Shown piece after piece: positions 33,514 to 43,205 of a stretch of 64,000 bases of DNA. The position numbers and the translations under genes are program-made. The DNA comes from Streptomyces asoensis (GTDB lineage Bacteria > Actinomycetota > Actinomycetes > Streptomycetales > Streptomycetaceae). The stretch is from contig NZ_CP049838.1 of NCBI RefSeq assembly GCF_013085465.1, forward strand, positions 930,001 to 994,000. Reading direction: 5' to 3'. Each line of letters starts with the position of its first letter. Positions within the stretch are counted from its first letter, which is position 1. Below the pieces are notes generated by a model. That model made no database searches. It was given only the letters and a program-made list of their open reading frames with translations, and was not told where the DNA came from.

Positions 33514-34911
33514 ATGCCGCCCCATGTCTCTGCGGACCGCTCAGCCGCCCAGCCGCCGGGGCGCGGCTCGGTCGACGCGCTGATCACGCAGACCCGGCGG
33601 CTCAAGGGCGACATGGACGCCGTACGGCAGGACGCCCGCAGCGACGCGACGGACCCGCAGGGACGCTGGCAGCGCGCGCTCTACGACCTGGCGCTGCATC
33701 AACTCGACGACCTCGACACGCACCTGGCCCAGTTGCGGGACGGTCCGCCGCCCGTGCCGGCCGCCGAGCGCGCGCCCGCCGAGCCGTCCGCTCCCCGGCG
33801 CGAGTCGCTGCTGAGCCGGGTCGGCAGCGCGGAGTGGAACCTGCTGACGGACGAGGCCGTCTGGTCCGAGGAGCTCTACGGGATCCTCGGCCGCGACCCC
33901 GCCGCTCCCCCGCTCACCCTCGACGAACTGCCCGCGCTCGTCCTCGACGAGGACCGGCCGAAGCTGACGGCGATGGTCACCGACTGCCTGATCGACGCCC
34001 GGCCCATCGACGGCGAGTTCCGCGTCGTACGCCCGGACGGCGAGCACCGCACCGTGCACATGATGGGCGAGCCCGTGCTCGACTCCGAGGGCGGCACCAC
34101 CTCGATGTGGGCCGTGCTGCGGGACGTCAGCGAACTGCGCCGCAGCCAGCGGGCGGTACGCGAGAGCCGTGACTCGCTCCAGCGGCAGCGGCACCGCGCC
34201 CAGACCGAACACCGGCTCGCGGTGGAGCTCCAGGAGGCCGTGCTGCCACCGTGGCGCGGCTCCCCGCGCCTGCCGCACCAGGGCCCCCGCTCCCTCGACC
34301 TCGCCGCCCACTATCTGCCCGCCGCGACGACCTCACAGATCGGCGGCGACTGGTACGACGCGCTCGAACTCTCCGACGGGCAGACGCTGCTCAGCGTCGG
34401 TGACCTCACCGGCCACGGCCCGACCGTCACCTCGACCACGGCGATGCTGCTGGGCGCCCTGCGCGGGATGGCCATGGCCGGCACCCGGCCGGCCCAACTG
34501 ATGTCCTGGCTCAACCAGTTACTGGACGCAACGGTCCAACCGGCCCTGGGCAGCGCGGTCTGCTGCCGCTACCGGCCGGACACCCGCACCCTGATGTGGG
34601 CGCAGGCCGGGCACCCCGTCCCCTTGCTGTTCCGCGACGGGACGGGACGCCGGCTGGACGCACCGGAGGGCGTACTCCTCGGAGCCACCGCCCGCGCCGC
34701 CTACGGGCAGGCCGAGGAGACCCTCGAAGAAGGCGACCTGCTCCTGCTGCACACCGACGGCCTGGCACCCGCCGACCGCCTCCTCGGCCTGGCCCCTCGT
34801 CTGGACAGGGCGCGCACCGCGCAGGAGTGTGTGCGGATGGTCGTGGAGGAGTGCGGCGAGAGCGAACGCGCCGACGACGCCTGCGTGCTCGTCGCCCGGG
34901 TCACCCGGTGA
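33514..34911 (+). CDS. PAS-domain PP2C/SpoIIE-type serine phosphatase
   Basis: A 465-residue soluble phosphatase. Residues about 100-215 form a PAS fold (EWNLLTDEAVWSEELYGILG then VHMMGEPVLDSEGGTTSMWAVLRD). A coiled segment rich in Arg and Gln follows, then the SpoIIE/PPM domain: IGGDWYDALELSDGQTLLSVGDLTGHG with both metal-binding Asp, LLLHTDGLAPADR, and ADDACVLVAR at the end. Such proteins dephosphorylate anti-anti-sigma factors in response to the PAS signal. GGAG precedes the ATG at 33514. A development or stress role fits the neighbouring SALP and NsdA-like genes. Confidence 0.92.
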   Translation: MPPHVSADRSAAQPPGRGSVDALITQTRRLKGDMDAVRQDARSDATDPQGRWQRALYDLALHQLDDLDTHLAQLRDGPPPVPAAERAPAEPSAPRRESLLSRVGSAEWNLLTDEAVWSEELYGILGRDPAAPPLTLDELPALVLDEDRPKLTAMVTDCLIDARPIDGEFRVVRPDGEHRTVHMMGEPVLDSEGGTTSMWAVLRDVSELRRSQRAVRESRDSLQRQRHRAQTEHRLAVELQEAVLPPWRGSPRLPHQGPRSLDLAAHYLPAATTSQIGGDWYDALELSDGQTLLSVGDLTGHGPTVTSTTAMLLGALRGMAMAGTRPAQLMSWLNQLLDATVQPALGSAVCCRYRPDTRTLMWAQAGHPVPLLFRDGTGRRLDAPEGVLLGATARAAYGQAEETLEEGDLLLLHTDGLAPADRLLGLAPRLDRARTAQECVRMVVEECGESERADDACVLVARVTR

Positions 34912-34935
34912 GTGGATCGACCGACGACAACCCGC

Positions 34936-36447
34936 TCACACCTGGGCGCCGTTGCCCCCCTTGCTCCCCCTGCTGCCCTTCTGCTTCGGCAGCGCCAGCC
35001 TGATCTCCTCACGCAACTCGCTGATCCTCGGGTAGTTGGCGTACTCCGCGGTGAGCCGGTACATCTGGCTCAGCCGGTCCCAGGTGCGCCGGGAGGAGTT
35101 CGACCCCATCGACATCAGGGCCAGCCGCGCGAACCGGTCCGCCTGTTCGGGGTCGTCGGCGATGAAGCAGGCGGACGCCATGGACAGATGGTCGAAGATC
35201 TTCGACCGCTCCCGCCCGTCGACGCGCAGCGCCAGCGCCTTCTCCGCGTAGTACTGGGCGTGCGCGGCCGCCTGCGGCTCGAACTCGGCCAGCGTGCGGT
35301 AGGCCAGCGCCTGCATGCCGTACAGATCCTCGTCCTTGAAGGTCTGCATCCAGGACGGCGGTGCGACGTCGCCCTTGTCGGAGACGAAGAGGTCCTCCGC
35401 CCGACCGAGGGTACGGCGCATGGCCTGGCCCTTGCCCATCGACGCCTGCGCCCAGGCCTCGATGGTGTGGAACATCGCCCGGGTGCGCGCGGTCACGTTG
35501 TCGCCGGATCCGGACTGGGCGAGTTTCATCAGGTCGAGGGCCTCGTCGGGCCGCCCGAGGTGGACCATCTGACGGGCCGCCCGGGAGAGCGCCTCGCCGG
35601 CCCGCGGCCGGTCACCGCCCTCTCGTGCGGCATGGGCGGCGATGACGAAGTACTTCTGGGCCGTGGGCTCCAGACCGACGTCGTGCGACATCCAGCCCGC
35701 GAGGACGGCGAGGTTGGCCGCGACACCCCACAGGCGCCGCTGGAGATGGGAGGGATGGTGGTAGGCGAGGATGCCGCCCACCTCGTTGAGCTGTCCCACG
35801 ACGGCCTTGCGCTGAAGCCCGCCGCCGCGGGCCGCGTCCCAGGCCCGGAACACCTCCACCGAGCGCTCGAGTTCGTCCACCTCCTCCGTTCCGATGGGGG
35901 CGGCCTCGTAGCGGTCGAACCCGGCGGGGTCGGCATGGTGGAGGAGGGGATGGTCGATGACAGGAGCGTCGGAGGAGAGGGTGGGGTCGGTGTGCAGCCA
36001 CTCGTACATGGCACTGCTGAGAGCTGATCCCGCGGCGAGCGCGGCACCCGCGCCCACCAAGCCGCGTCGGTTGAGCATGAGGTCCATTCCCGTGAATTCG
36101 GTGAGGACCGCAGCAGTCCGTTCGGGCGCCCACGGCACATCGTCGGGATGTTTTACGCTCCCGCCGCCGGGCCGATTCCCTGTACGCCCGTGCCGGACCA
36201 GACCGAGGTCCTCGATGGTCACGACACGGCCGAGACGCTCGGTGAACAGAGCCGCCAGCACCCGCGGTACCGGATCGCGCGGGATCTCTCCCATGTCGAT
36301 CCACCGCCGCACCCGGGAGGTGTCGGTCGACAGCTGGGGGTGGCCCATGGCCGCCGCCTGCCGGTTGACCAGCCTCGCGAGTTCCCCCTTGGACCAGCCG
36401 GCCAGGCCGAACAGGTCCGAGAGGCGGGTGTTGGGTTGTCCGCTCAC
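34936..36447 (-). CDS. NsdA-like TPR regulator of differentiation
   Basis: A 503-residue protein resembling Streptomyces NsdA, a negative regulator of sporulation and antibiotic production. The N-terminus has a helix-turn-helix-like region (LFGLAGWSKGELARLVNRQA, STDTSRVRRWIDMGEIPRDP), then MDLMLNRRGLVGAGAALAAG. Helical TPR repeats follow: GLQRKAVVGQLNEVGGIL, LAGWMSHDVGLEPTAQKYFVIAAHAA, RAARQMVHLGRPDEALDLMKLAQ. It differs from canonical NsdA in its C-terminus (SRRTWDRLSQMYRLTAEYANYP), so it is a paralog rather than NsdA itself. GTG start at 36447. Confidence 0.78.
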   Translation of the reverse strand: MSGQPNTRLSDLFGLAGWSKGELARLVNRQAAAMGHPQLSTDTSRVRRWIDMGEIPRDPVPRVLAALFTERLGRVVTIEDLGLVRHGRTGNRPGGGSVKHPDDVPWAPERTAAVLTEFTGMDLMLNRRGLVGAGAALAAGSALSSAMYEWLHTDPTLSSDAPVIDHPLLHHADPAGFDRYEAAPIGTEEVDELERSVEVFRAWDAARGGGLQRKAVVGQLNEVGGILAYHHPSHLQRRLWGVAANLAVLAGWMSHDVGLEPTAQKYFVIAAHAAREGGDRPRAGEALSRAARQMVHLGRPDEALDLMKLAQSGSGDNVTARTRAMFHTIEAWAQASMGKGQAMRRTLGRAEDLFVSDKGDVAPPSWMQTFKDEDLYGMQALAYRTLAEFEPQAAAHAQYYAEKALALRVDGRERSKIFDHLSMASACFIADDPEQADRFARLALMSMGSNSSRRTWDRLSQMYRLTAEYANYPRISELREEIRLALPKQKGSRGSKGGNGAQV

Positions 36448-36508
36448 GTCAAGCCCCCAGGTTCTCGGCTGAGTTGACAGTAGCCCGGTGAAAGTTGCCG
36501 GGCGACTA

Positions 36509-36536
36509 TTCGCCAGGGTTCGCCAGGGTTCGCCAG
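36509..36536. repeat. Tandem 10-bp repeat in a divergent promoter region
   Basis: TTCGCCAGGG is repeated head to tail (two full units and a third partial), between the nsdA-like gene and the divergent phosphotransferase. The 10-base period keeps the units on one face of the helix, so it may be a cooperative binding site; simple slippage is also possible. Confidence 0.6.
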
Positions 36537-36679
36537 ATGGTGTGCCACTGGGCGATGGGTGTCAGGTAGGAAAGCGCCACCCCGACCCGGTCGCCGAGGG
36601 ACATTCCCCAGGGTGTACCCGAAAGGACCGGTCGGGGCAGCGTTCTGACGTCCGGCACACGAAGGGATCTGTTTCTCCC

Positions 36680-37819
36680 ATGTACGCAGCATCGTCCTCC
36701 GTGTCCGCCCCGCCCCGGTCGCTGCACACCCGCCCGGGCGGCGGCGGCCCCTATCTCGATCCCGCCGCGCGGTCGGCGGCTCCCGGGCTCGGCGCCGGTC
36801 CGGCCCGGCGTCCCGCGGGGCTCGGCACCCAACCGCTCAGCGGGAGACTCGACCTGTCCGGCCCCCAGGGCGCCCAGCTGCGCACGGCGATCGCGTCCGT
36901 GCACCGGATCTGCCCGGAGTTCGCCCCGGTCCAGGTGCTGCGCCGCAGCGGACGCTCGGTGCTGCTGGTCGGCACGACCGGCCGCAGCACGGCGGTCGCC
37001 AAGTGTTTACTCGACCACTCCCCCGTGTGGGCCGAGCAGATCCGGCACGAAATAGCCGCGTACCGCACGTTCGTCCGGCACCGCCCTCCGGTACGGGCGC
37101 CGAGACTGATCGCGGCGGACCCGGACAACTGCACACTGGTGATCGAGCGGATGCCGGGGCGGGTGGCGGCACTCCAGCTGCACCCCACCGAGGCCCCGCC
37201 GCGGGCGGACGTCCGGGCGGCACTCGGCGCGGTCTGCCGGCTCAATGCCTGGCGGCCGCCGGCGGGGACGTTCGACGCCCCGCTGGACTACGCCGCCCGT
37301 ATCTCCCGCTACCACGAGCTGGGTCTGCTCACCGACCGGGACATGGGCGACCTCCAGAAGCTGCTGCACGGCATCGCGGCCACCGCGGGCCGGCAGGGCA
37401 TGGGCCAGTTCTGTCACGGCGACGCCCTCCTGTCGAACATCCTTCTCTCACCGGCCGGTCCAGTGCTGGTGGACTGGGAGCACGCGGGTTGGTATCTGCC
37501 GGGCTACGACCTGGCGACACTGTGGTCGGCGCTGGGCGACGCGCCGGTGGCGCGCCGTCAGATCAGCCAGATCGCCCAGTCGGCGGGCCCGGCCTCGCGT
37601 GACGCCTTCCTGGTGAACCTGATGCTGGTCCTGACCCGCGAGATCCGCACCTACGAGACGGCCGTGCAGCGTTCGATGCACGACGTCGCCGCGACGGCCC
37701 CGGGAGCCCATCCGGGTGGCGCGCCGTCCGGCGAGGAACAGCGCCTGCTGCTGCGACGGCTGCACGACGACTGCCAGCTGGCCCGCCGGGCCGTACGCGC
37801 GGCGGTCGGCACTCGCTGA
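36680..37819 (+). CDS. Aminoglycoside-phosphotransferase-like kinase
   Basis: A 379-residue protein with the APH/choline-kinase fold. A low-complexity N-terminus (about 60 residues) precedes the small lobe, with [11 protein letters not shown] as a possible Lys site. The catalytic loop [15 protein letters not shown] has the HGD...N pattern and [21 protein letters not shown] supplies the metal-binding Asp. A GAAGGGA site lies 12 bases before the ATG at 36680; upstream in-frame codons run over the repeat region and are not coding-like. The substrate is unknown; resistance is not implied. Confidence 0.85.
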   Translation: MYAASSSVSAPPRSLHTRPGGGGPYLDPAARSAAPGLGAGPARRPAGLGTQPLSGRLDLSGPQGAQLRTAIASVHRICPEFAPVQVLRRSGRSVLLVGTTGRSTAVAKCLLDHSPVWAEQIRHEIAAYRTFVRHRPPVRAPRLIAADPDNCTLVIERMPGRVAALQLHPTEAPPRADVRAALGAVCRLNAWRPPAGTFDAPLDYAARISRYHELGLLTDRDMGDLQKLLHGIAATAGRQGMGQFCHGDALLSNILLSPAGPVLVDWEHAGWYLPGYDLATLWSALGDAPVARRQISQIAQSAGPASRDAFLVNLMLVLTREIRTYETAVQRSMHDVAATAPGAHPGGAPSGEEQRLLLRRLHDDCQLARRAVRAAVGTR

Positions 37820-37825
37820 GGGGAC

Positions 37826-37870
37826 GGGGGTCCGCGGTTGCGCCTGAACGGCGGCGCGCCGCGGACCCCC
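37826..37870 (+). terminator. 12-bp perfect stem after the phosphotransferase gene
   Basis: GGGGGTCCGCGG (37826-37837) pairs perfectly with CCGCGGACCCCC (37859-37870); the loop has its own short GC stem. It begins 6 bases after the stop codon and separates this gene from the amidase gene. Confidence 0.75.
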
Positions 37871-38004
37871 GGGGTGCGTCAGCGGTGTCTTGACGAGGGA
37901 AATCTCCTGTCTGTGGGCATGATTGACGGGTTGTCGGAAAGCCGGTGACAGTTGGTTCCTGTCCGGCCCCGCATCGCCCCGCCCGCTCGTCCCAGGAGGC
38001 CGCA

Positions 38005-39987
38005 TTGCGAAAACCCGTCACTCCCCCCGGACCTGGCAGACACACCCGTAGAGCCGCAGGCGCCATGGCGTCGGCGGCTCTGCTGCTCCCGTTGCTCGGC
38101 GCGGCCTCCCCGGCCGAGGCCACGGATCCCTCGACTTCCCGAGCTGCCGAAGCGACCAGCCTCCGGCGGGCCTTCGCCGCCGCGGCCGCCGAGTACCACG
38201 TGCCGCGGAGCCTGCTGCTGGGCGTCTCCTACCTCCAGTCCCGCTGGGACACGCACGGCGGAGCGCCCAGCGTGACCGGCGGCTACGGGCCGATGCACCT
38301 CACCGACGCCCGTACGGCGCTCGCCGAGGCCCCGCACCACAGCCAGGGCGCGGAGGACGCCCGCGGCGACTCCGCCCGCCCGGCCCGTGTCCCGGAGACG
38401 CGGCTCCCGGCCGGCGACGAGATCCCGGCCCGGCTGCGGACGCTGCCGAGGGCGGCGGAGCTGACCGGCCTCAGCGCCGAGGAGCTGCGCACGGACCCCG
38501 CGGCCAACATCGCGGGCGGCGCCGCGCTCCTCGCCGCCGCGCAGCGGAGCCTGGGCGAGCCGCTGAGCGCCGACCCGGCGGACTGGTACGGCGCGGTGGC
38601 GCGCTTCTCGGGCGCGGACGACAGCGCGACGGCCGCCACCTACGCCGACGACGTGTACGACGTGCTCCGCACCGGCGCGGAGCGCACCACGGACGCCGGT
38701 GGGCCGGTCGCCCTGGCCGCCGTGCCGGGTCTGGCCCCGCGGACCGCCCAGCTACGGGAGACCGGCCTGCGCACGGCCTCCACGACTGGCACCGAGTGCC
38801 CGACGACGGTGTCCTGCGAGTGGATCCCGGCGCCGTACGAACAGTTCGGCGACAACGACTACGGCAACCACGACCTCGGCGGTCGGCCTGTCGCGCCGAG
38901 CATCAAGTACATCGTCGTGCACGACACCGAGGGCGGCTGGGAGGGGGTGCTGAACATGGTCCAGGACCCCACCTATGTGTCCTGGAGCTACACCCTGCGC
39001 TCCACCGACGGGCATGTCGCCCAGCATGTGAAGGCCAAGGACGTGGCCTGGCACGCGGGCAACTGGTACGTCAACGCCAAGTCGATCGGCCTGGAGCACG
39101 AGGGCTTCCTCGCCCAGCCGGACTCCTGGTACACGGAGGCGATGTACCGGTCGTCGGCGCGGCTGGTGAAGTACCTGGCCGCGCGGTACGGCATCCCGCT
39201 GGACCGGCAGCACGTCCTGGGCCACGACAACGTGCCCGGGCCGACCACCGCGACCGTCTCCGGGATGCACACCGACCCGGGCCCCTACTGGGACTGGCGG
39301 CACTACTTCGAACTGCTGGACCGGCCCTTCGCGGCGACGGCCCGCAGGAGCGGCGGCGGTCTGGTGACGATCCGGCCGGACTACCTCGCCAACCAGCCGG
39401 TGTACACGGACTGCGTCACCAAGGGCCGGCCGTGCGCGGCCCATGGTTCCGGCGCGGTGCGGCTGTACTCCGACCACGACGAGAAGTCGGCCCTGATCAA
39501 GGACATCGGCCAGGGCTCGGCCCCGACCACGGGCGTGAACGACATCTCCTCGCGGGTGTCCACCGGCCAGCAGTACGCGGTCGCCGACCAGTGGGGTGAC
39601 TGGACGGCGATCTGGTACCTGGGCCAGAAGGCGTGGTTCCACAACCCGAAGGACCAGCCGACGGCGGTACCCGCGGCGGGCCAGGTGATCACTCCGAAGG
39701 ACGGCCGCGACAGCGTTCCGGTCTACGGCCGCGCCTACCCGGAGGCGTCGGCCTACCCGGCGGGCGTCCCGGCCCAGGCGGTGTCACCGCTGCCGTACAC
39801 CCTGCCGAAGGGCCAGAAGTACGTCGTCGGTGACAAGGTGCCGGGCGAGTACTACTACGCGGTCACCTTCGCCACCGGCTCGCACCAGGTCGTGATCGGC
39901 GAGGACCAGTACTACGAGATCCAGTACGGCCACCGGGTGGCGTTCGTGCGGGCCGCGGACGTGAAGCTGGTGTCGTCCACGTCGTAG
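38005..39987 (+). CDS. Secreted N-acetylmuramoyl-L-alanine amidase
   Basis: A 660-residue exported cell-wall hydrolase. TTG at 38005 is preceded at 5 bases by AGGAGG, better than the GTG at 37945. A twin-Arg-containing signal region ([27 protein letters not shown]) is followed by an SLT-like helical domain ([31 protein letters not shown]; about 65-220). Amidase_2/PGRP comes next: [10 protein letters not shown] with zinc His, [16 protein letters not shown] with catalytic Glu, GHDNVPGPT and TDPGPYWDW (about 295-440). The C-terminus carries SH3-like wall-binding segments. It probably trims peptide stems during growth or sporulation. Confidence 0.93.
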   Translation: MRKPVTPPGPGRHTRRAAGAMASAALLLPLLGAASPAEATDPSTSRAAEATSLRRAFAAAAAEYHVPRSLLLGVSYLQSRWDTHGGAPSVTGGYGPMHLTDARTALAEAPHHSQGAEDARGDSARPARVPETRLPAGDEIPARLRTLPRAAELTGLSAEELRTDPAANIAGGAALLAAAQRSLGEPLSADPADWYGAVARFSGADDSATAATYADDVYDVLRTGAERTTDAGGPVALAAVPGLAPRTAQLRETGLRTASTTGTECPTTVSCEWIPAPYEQFGDNDYGNHDLGGRPVAPSIKYIVVHDTEGGWEGVLNMVQDPTYVSWSYTLRSTDGHVAQHVKAKDVAWHAGNWYVNAKSIGLEHEGFLAQPDSWYTEAMYRSSARLVKYLAARYGIPLDRQHVLGHDNVPGPTTATVSGMHTDPGPYWDWRHYFELLDRPFAATARRSGGGLVTIRPDYLANQPVYTDCVTKGRPCAAHGSGAVRLYSDHDEKSALIKDIGQGSAPTTGVNDISSRVSTGQQYAVADQWGDWTAIWYLGQKAWFHNPKDQPTAVPAAGQVITPKDGRDSVPVYGRAYPEASAYPAGVPAQAVSPLPYTLPKGQKYVVGDKVPGEYYYAVTFATGSHQVVIGEDQYYEIQYGHRVAFVRAADVKLVSSTS

Positions 39988-39994
39988 GCGCGCC

Positions 39995-40492
39995 TCAGCC
40001 CTGCTGGAACAGCTCCGCCGGGAGCGGTTTCAGCAGGGCGTACAGATCGTCGGTGATGGGGCGGTCCCAGGCGGCGATGGTCACCAGGACGTTGTCGCTG
40101 CGGTCGAACTGCACACAGGAGATCCGGCCCTCGGAGAGCTTGAGGCGGCGCACGATCAGGAGGTTGTCGCCCTGCATCACCGGCATGTCCTCGGTGCCGA
40201 CGACGGTCACCTCCTCGTCGTTCTCCAGCGCGAGCAGGAGCTGGGCGACCTCGAAGGGGACCTCCCCCTCCTCCACCTCACGGGCCGGGGAGCCCTCGGG
40301 AAGATTGCCGATGATCATCGCGGGGCCACGACCGCCGAAGAGGTCGTAGCGCAGGAAGACGCCCTGGCAGCTGCCGTCGGGGGCGGGCAGCAGCCCGGCG
40401 CCCAGATTGCCGGGCCAGTCGCCCGGATCCATGGCCAGGACGTCGAAGTCGGGCCCGGCGGGAGTGGCGCTGCGGCGGCGGAGGAACGACAT
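39995..40492 (-). CDS. Conserved hypothetical protein
   Basis: A 165-residue acidic soluble protein with no signal peptide or membrane span. A basic N-terminus (SFLRRRSATP) precedes an alternating beta/loop region (GVFLRYDLFGGRGPAMIIGNLPEG, VTVVGTEDMPVMQGDNLLIVRRL, VLVTIAAWDRPITDDLYALLKPL). No family function is recognised. It is convergent with the amidase gene (7-base gap) and has good codon bias; it looks conserved among streptomycetes. Confidence 0.7.
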   Translation of the reverse strand: MSFLRRRSATPAGPDFDVLAMDPGDWPGNLGAGLLPAPDGSCQGVFLRYDLFGGRGPAMIIGNLPEGSPAREVEEGEVPFEVAQLLLALENDEEVTVVGTEDMPVMQGDNLLIVRRLKLSEGRISCVQFDRSDNVLVTIAAWDRPITDDLYALLKPLPAELFQQG

Positions 40493-40666
40493 GCCGCCAT
40501 GGTACGTGGACAGCGCCGTCCGGCGACCGCCGGGAGGGACGCGGTTCGTCGTCCCGGGGCCGTCACTCCCCGGGTGGTGGCGGCCGACGTCGCCTGCCCG
40601 CCCGGGCCCCGCCCGTCCCCCCGTCCGGGCAGGCTCCCGGTGCCGGCCGTCCGGCCGACCCCGGTC

Positions 40667-40909
40667 TCAGGTCAGGTCGAACTCCCCCTCCCGCGCCCCC
40701 GACACGAACGCGCCCCACTCGGCGGGCGTGAAGATCAGGGAAGGGCTCTGGGGGCTGCCACTGTTGCGCATCGCGATGAATCCCTCGACGAAGGCGATCT
40801 GGACATCCCCCCGCCCCCGGCTGCTGGACTGCCACTCGGCGTTGCTGAGGTCCAGCTCCGGCTTGTCCCAGCCCGTGAGCGGCTGCTGCTGGATGGTGCT
40901 CTCGGCCAC
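40667..40909 (-). CDS. DUF397 protein
   Basis: An 80-residue DUF397 protein: WQSSSRGRGDVQIAFVEGFIAMRNSGSPQSPSLIF is the family core, with the usual FTPAEWGAFVSGAREGEFD end. GGAGGAG precedes the GTG at 40909. DUF397 genes usually sit beside an XRE (Scr1/BldB-associated) regulator. Here none is adjacent, so it is an orphan copy. The function is unknown; some homologs act in toxin-antitoxin-like or developmental control. Confidence 0.88.
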   Translation of the reverse strand: MAESTIQQQPLTGWDKPELDLSNAEWQSSSRGRGDVQIAFVEGFIAMRNSGSPQSPSLIFTPAEWGAFVSGAREGEFDLT

Positions 40910-40992
40910 GTCCGTGCTCCTCCCGGTTCGTCGTCCGCGGGCCAGCCTAGCGATCGGTTCCGGAGCCCGACAGAGCACGTGAGGGGGACCTT

Positions 40993-42159
40993 TCAGGACT
41001 CCGGTGGCCGCGCTCCCACGAGCCACATGGAGAAGAACTGCGAGCCACCGCCATAGGCGTGCCCGAGGACCTTCCCGGCCCGCTCCACCTGGTGCTCCCC
41101 GGCCTGGCCGCGCACCTGGAGCGCCGCCTCCGCGAAGCGGATCATGCCGGAGGCGCCGATGGGGTTGGTGGACAGGACACCGCCCGACATGTTGACGGGC
41201 AGGTCGCCGTCGAGCTCCGTCACCCCGGCCTCGGTCAGCTTCCAGCCCTCGCCCTCGTCGGCGAAGCCGAGGTTCTCCAGCCACATGGGCTCGTACCAGG
41301 AGAACGGTACGTACATCTCGACGGCGTCGATGTCCCGGCGCGGGTCGGTGACGCCGGCCTGCCGGTAGACGTCGGCGGCGCAGTCCTGGCCGGCCCGCGG
41401 CGACACGGCGTCCTTGCCGGCGAACAGGGTCGGTTCGCTGCGCATCGCGCCGCCGAGCATCCAGGCGGGCGGCCGGGGCGCACGGGCGGCTCCGGCCCGG
41501 TCGGTGAGGATCATCGCGCAGGCGCCGTCGGAGGAGGGGCAGGTCTCCGAGTAGCGGATCGGGTCCCAGAGCATGGGCGAGGCCTGGACCTTCTCCAGCG
41601 TGATGTCGTGCTCGTGGAGGTGGGCGTAGGGGTTCTTCAGCGCGTTGCGCCGGTCCTTGTACGCCACCAGTGAGCCGACGGTGTCGGGGGCGCCGCTGCG
41701 CCGCATGTAGGCCCGCACATGTGGCGCGAAGAATCCGCCGGCCCCGGCGAGCAGGGGCTGCTGGAAGGGGATCGGCAGGGAGAGGCCCCACATGGCGTTG
41801 GACTCGGACTGTTTCTCGAAGGCGAGGGTCAGCACGGTGCCGTGGACGCGGGCCGCGACGAGATTGGCGGCGACGAGGGCCGTGGACCCGCCGACGGACC
41901 CGGCCGTGTGCACCCGGAGCATCGGCTTGCCGACCGCGCCGAGCGCGTCGGCGAGGTAGAGCTCGGGCATCATGACGCCCTCGAAGAAGTCGGGGGCCTT
42001 GCCGATGACGACGGCGTCGATGTCGGCCCACGTCAACTCGGCGTCCTCGAGGGCGCGTAGGGCGGCCTCGCGGACGAGCCCCGCGATCGACACGTCCCGG
42101 CGGGCCGCGACGTGTTTGGTCTGGCCGATCCCGACGACGGCCACGGGCTCCTTGCTCAT
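40993..42159 (-). CDS. Thiolase-fold protein (lipid-transfer/SCPx type, Cys-less)
   Basis: A 388-residue thiolase-superfamily protein: VAVVGIGQTKHVAAR N-terminus, AGSVGGSTALVAANLV where the nucleophilic Cys loop of thiolases lies (Ser/Val here), FVPF-like MYVPFSWYEP, and VNMSGGVLSTNPIGASG in place of the usual GGALALGHPxGASG His loop. The last motif reads AYGGGSQFF instead of CxGGG. With the Cys/His/Cys triad changed to S/N/Y it is unlikely to thiolyse; related Ltp2-type proteins work as aldolases with a DUF35 partner. Last gene of a four-gene unit, overlapping the previous stop (ATGA). Confidence 0.88.
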   Translation of the reverse strand: MSKEPVAVVGIGQTKHVAARRDVSIAGLVREAALRALEDAELTWADIDAVVIGKAPDFFEGVMMPELYLADALGAVGKPMLRVHTAGSVGGSTALVAANLVAARVHGTVLTLAFEKQSESNAMWGLSLPIPFQQPLLAGAGGFFAPHVRAYMRRSGAPDTVGSLVAYKDRRNALKNPYAHLHEHDITLEKVQASPMLWDPIRYSETCPSSDGACAMILTDRAGAARAPRPPAWMLGGAMRSEPTLFAGKDAVSPRAGQDCAADVYRQAGVTDPRRDIDAVEMYVPFSWYEPMWLENLGFADEGEGWKLTEAGVTELDGDLPVNMSGGVLSTNPIGASGMIRFAEAALQVRGQAGEHQVERAGKVLGHAYGGGSQFFSMWLVGARPPES

Positions 42160-43205
42160 CGCGGTTCCCCTTCGAGTACGGCGACCAGGTTCTGCTGGAG
42201 ACACGGGCCGGAGGTGGCGTGGGCGAGGGCGCGGTCGGACTCGCCCCGGTGGATACGGGCGGCGGCCTCGCCGACGCGGACGAGGCCGGCGGCCATCATC
42301 GGGTTGGCGGCGAGGGCACCGCCGGACAGGTTCACCCGCACGCTGTCGTCGAGCCGCAGCGCCTTGCGCAGGACGACCTCCTGCGAGCTGAACGGAGCGT
42401 GCAGCTCGGCGGTGTCGACGGGCCGTTCGAAGGCCCCGGCCCGTTCGGCGGCCAGGCGGGTGGAGGGCGAATCGGTCAGGTCGCGCACGCCGAGCGCGTG
42501 GGCCTCGATCCGGTGGTCGATGCCCCGGATCCAGGCGGGCCGGGAGCACAGCTCGCGGGCCCGCGCCCCGGCCGCGAGGATCACGGCGGCGGCGCCGTCG
42601 CCGACGGGCGGGCAGTCGCCGGTGCGCAGCGGCCGTACGACGTAATCCCCCTGGGGGAGCGAACCACGGAGCTGAGCACGGGAGTTGAGGGTCGCGACGC
42701 GGCGGCTGCGGACACCGATCGCGGCGAGGGCGCTCTCGTCGGTGTCGCCCGCGTCGATCAGGGCCTGCGCCTGGAGGGCGGCGAGGGCGACGGAGTCGGG
42801 CCACAGCGGGGCGACGTAGTACGGGTCGAGCTGACGGGTGAGCACGTCGCGCAGGGAGCCGGGCGAGGACTTGCCGTAGGAGTAGACGAGTGCGGTGTCG
42901 GCGTCGCCGGTGAGCAGCTTGGTCCACGCCTCGTACAGCGCCCAGGCGCCGTCCATCTCGACATGGGACTCCGAGATGGGCGGCCAGGCACCGACGCCGT
43001 CGAGCGCGAGGGTGAAGGAGAAGGCCCGGCCGGCGAGGTAGTCGCTGGAGCCGGAGCAGGTGAAGCCGATGTCGGCGGTCTTCAGGCCGGTCCGGTCCAG
43101 GACGCTGTGCAGGACCGGCATGAGCATCTCGACCTCGGAGAGCTCGTCGGTGGTGCGCAGGACGTCGGTCTGCGCGAAGGCCACCACCGCGATGTCCCGG
43201 GTCAT
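42156..43205 (-). CDS. Thiolase-like lipid-transfer protein (second, Cys-less)
   Basis: A 349-residue thiolase-superfamily protein: DIAVVAFAQTDVLRTTDELSE at the start, SHVEMDGAWALYEAWTKL at the nucleophile-loop position with no Cys, and VNLSGGALAANPMMAAGLVRVGE replacing the His loop. SGPCLQQNLVAVLEG at the C-terminus retains a Cys in a different context. It overlaps the neighbours on both sides by four bases. Two adjacent Cys-less thiolase subunits suggest a heteromeric complex. Confidence 0.87.
   Translation of the reverse strand: MTRDIAVVAFAQTDVLRTTDELSEVEMLMPVLHSVLDRTGLKTADIGFTCSGSSDYLAGRAFSFTLALDGVGAWPPISESHVEMDGAWALYEAWTKLLTGDADTALVYSYGKSSPGSLRDVLTRQLDPYYVAPLWPDSVALAALQAQALIDAGDTDESALAAIGVRSRRVATLNSRAQLRGSLPQGDYVVRPLRTGDCPPVGDGAAAVILAAGARARELCSRPAWIRGIDHRIEAHALGVRDLTDSPSTRLAAERAGAFERPVDTAELHAPFSSQEVVLRKALRLDDSVRVNLSGGALAANPMMAAGLVRVGEAAARIHRGESDRALAHATSGPCLQQNLVAVLEGEPR

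Noticed and set aside
37890..37925. TTGACG hexamer upstream of the amidase gene as a vegetative -35 box
   Set aside because: No acceptable -10 hexamer at 16-19 bases; left unannotated.
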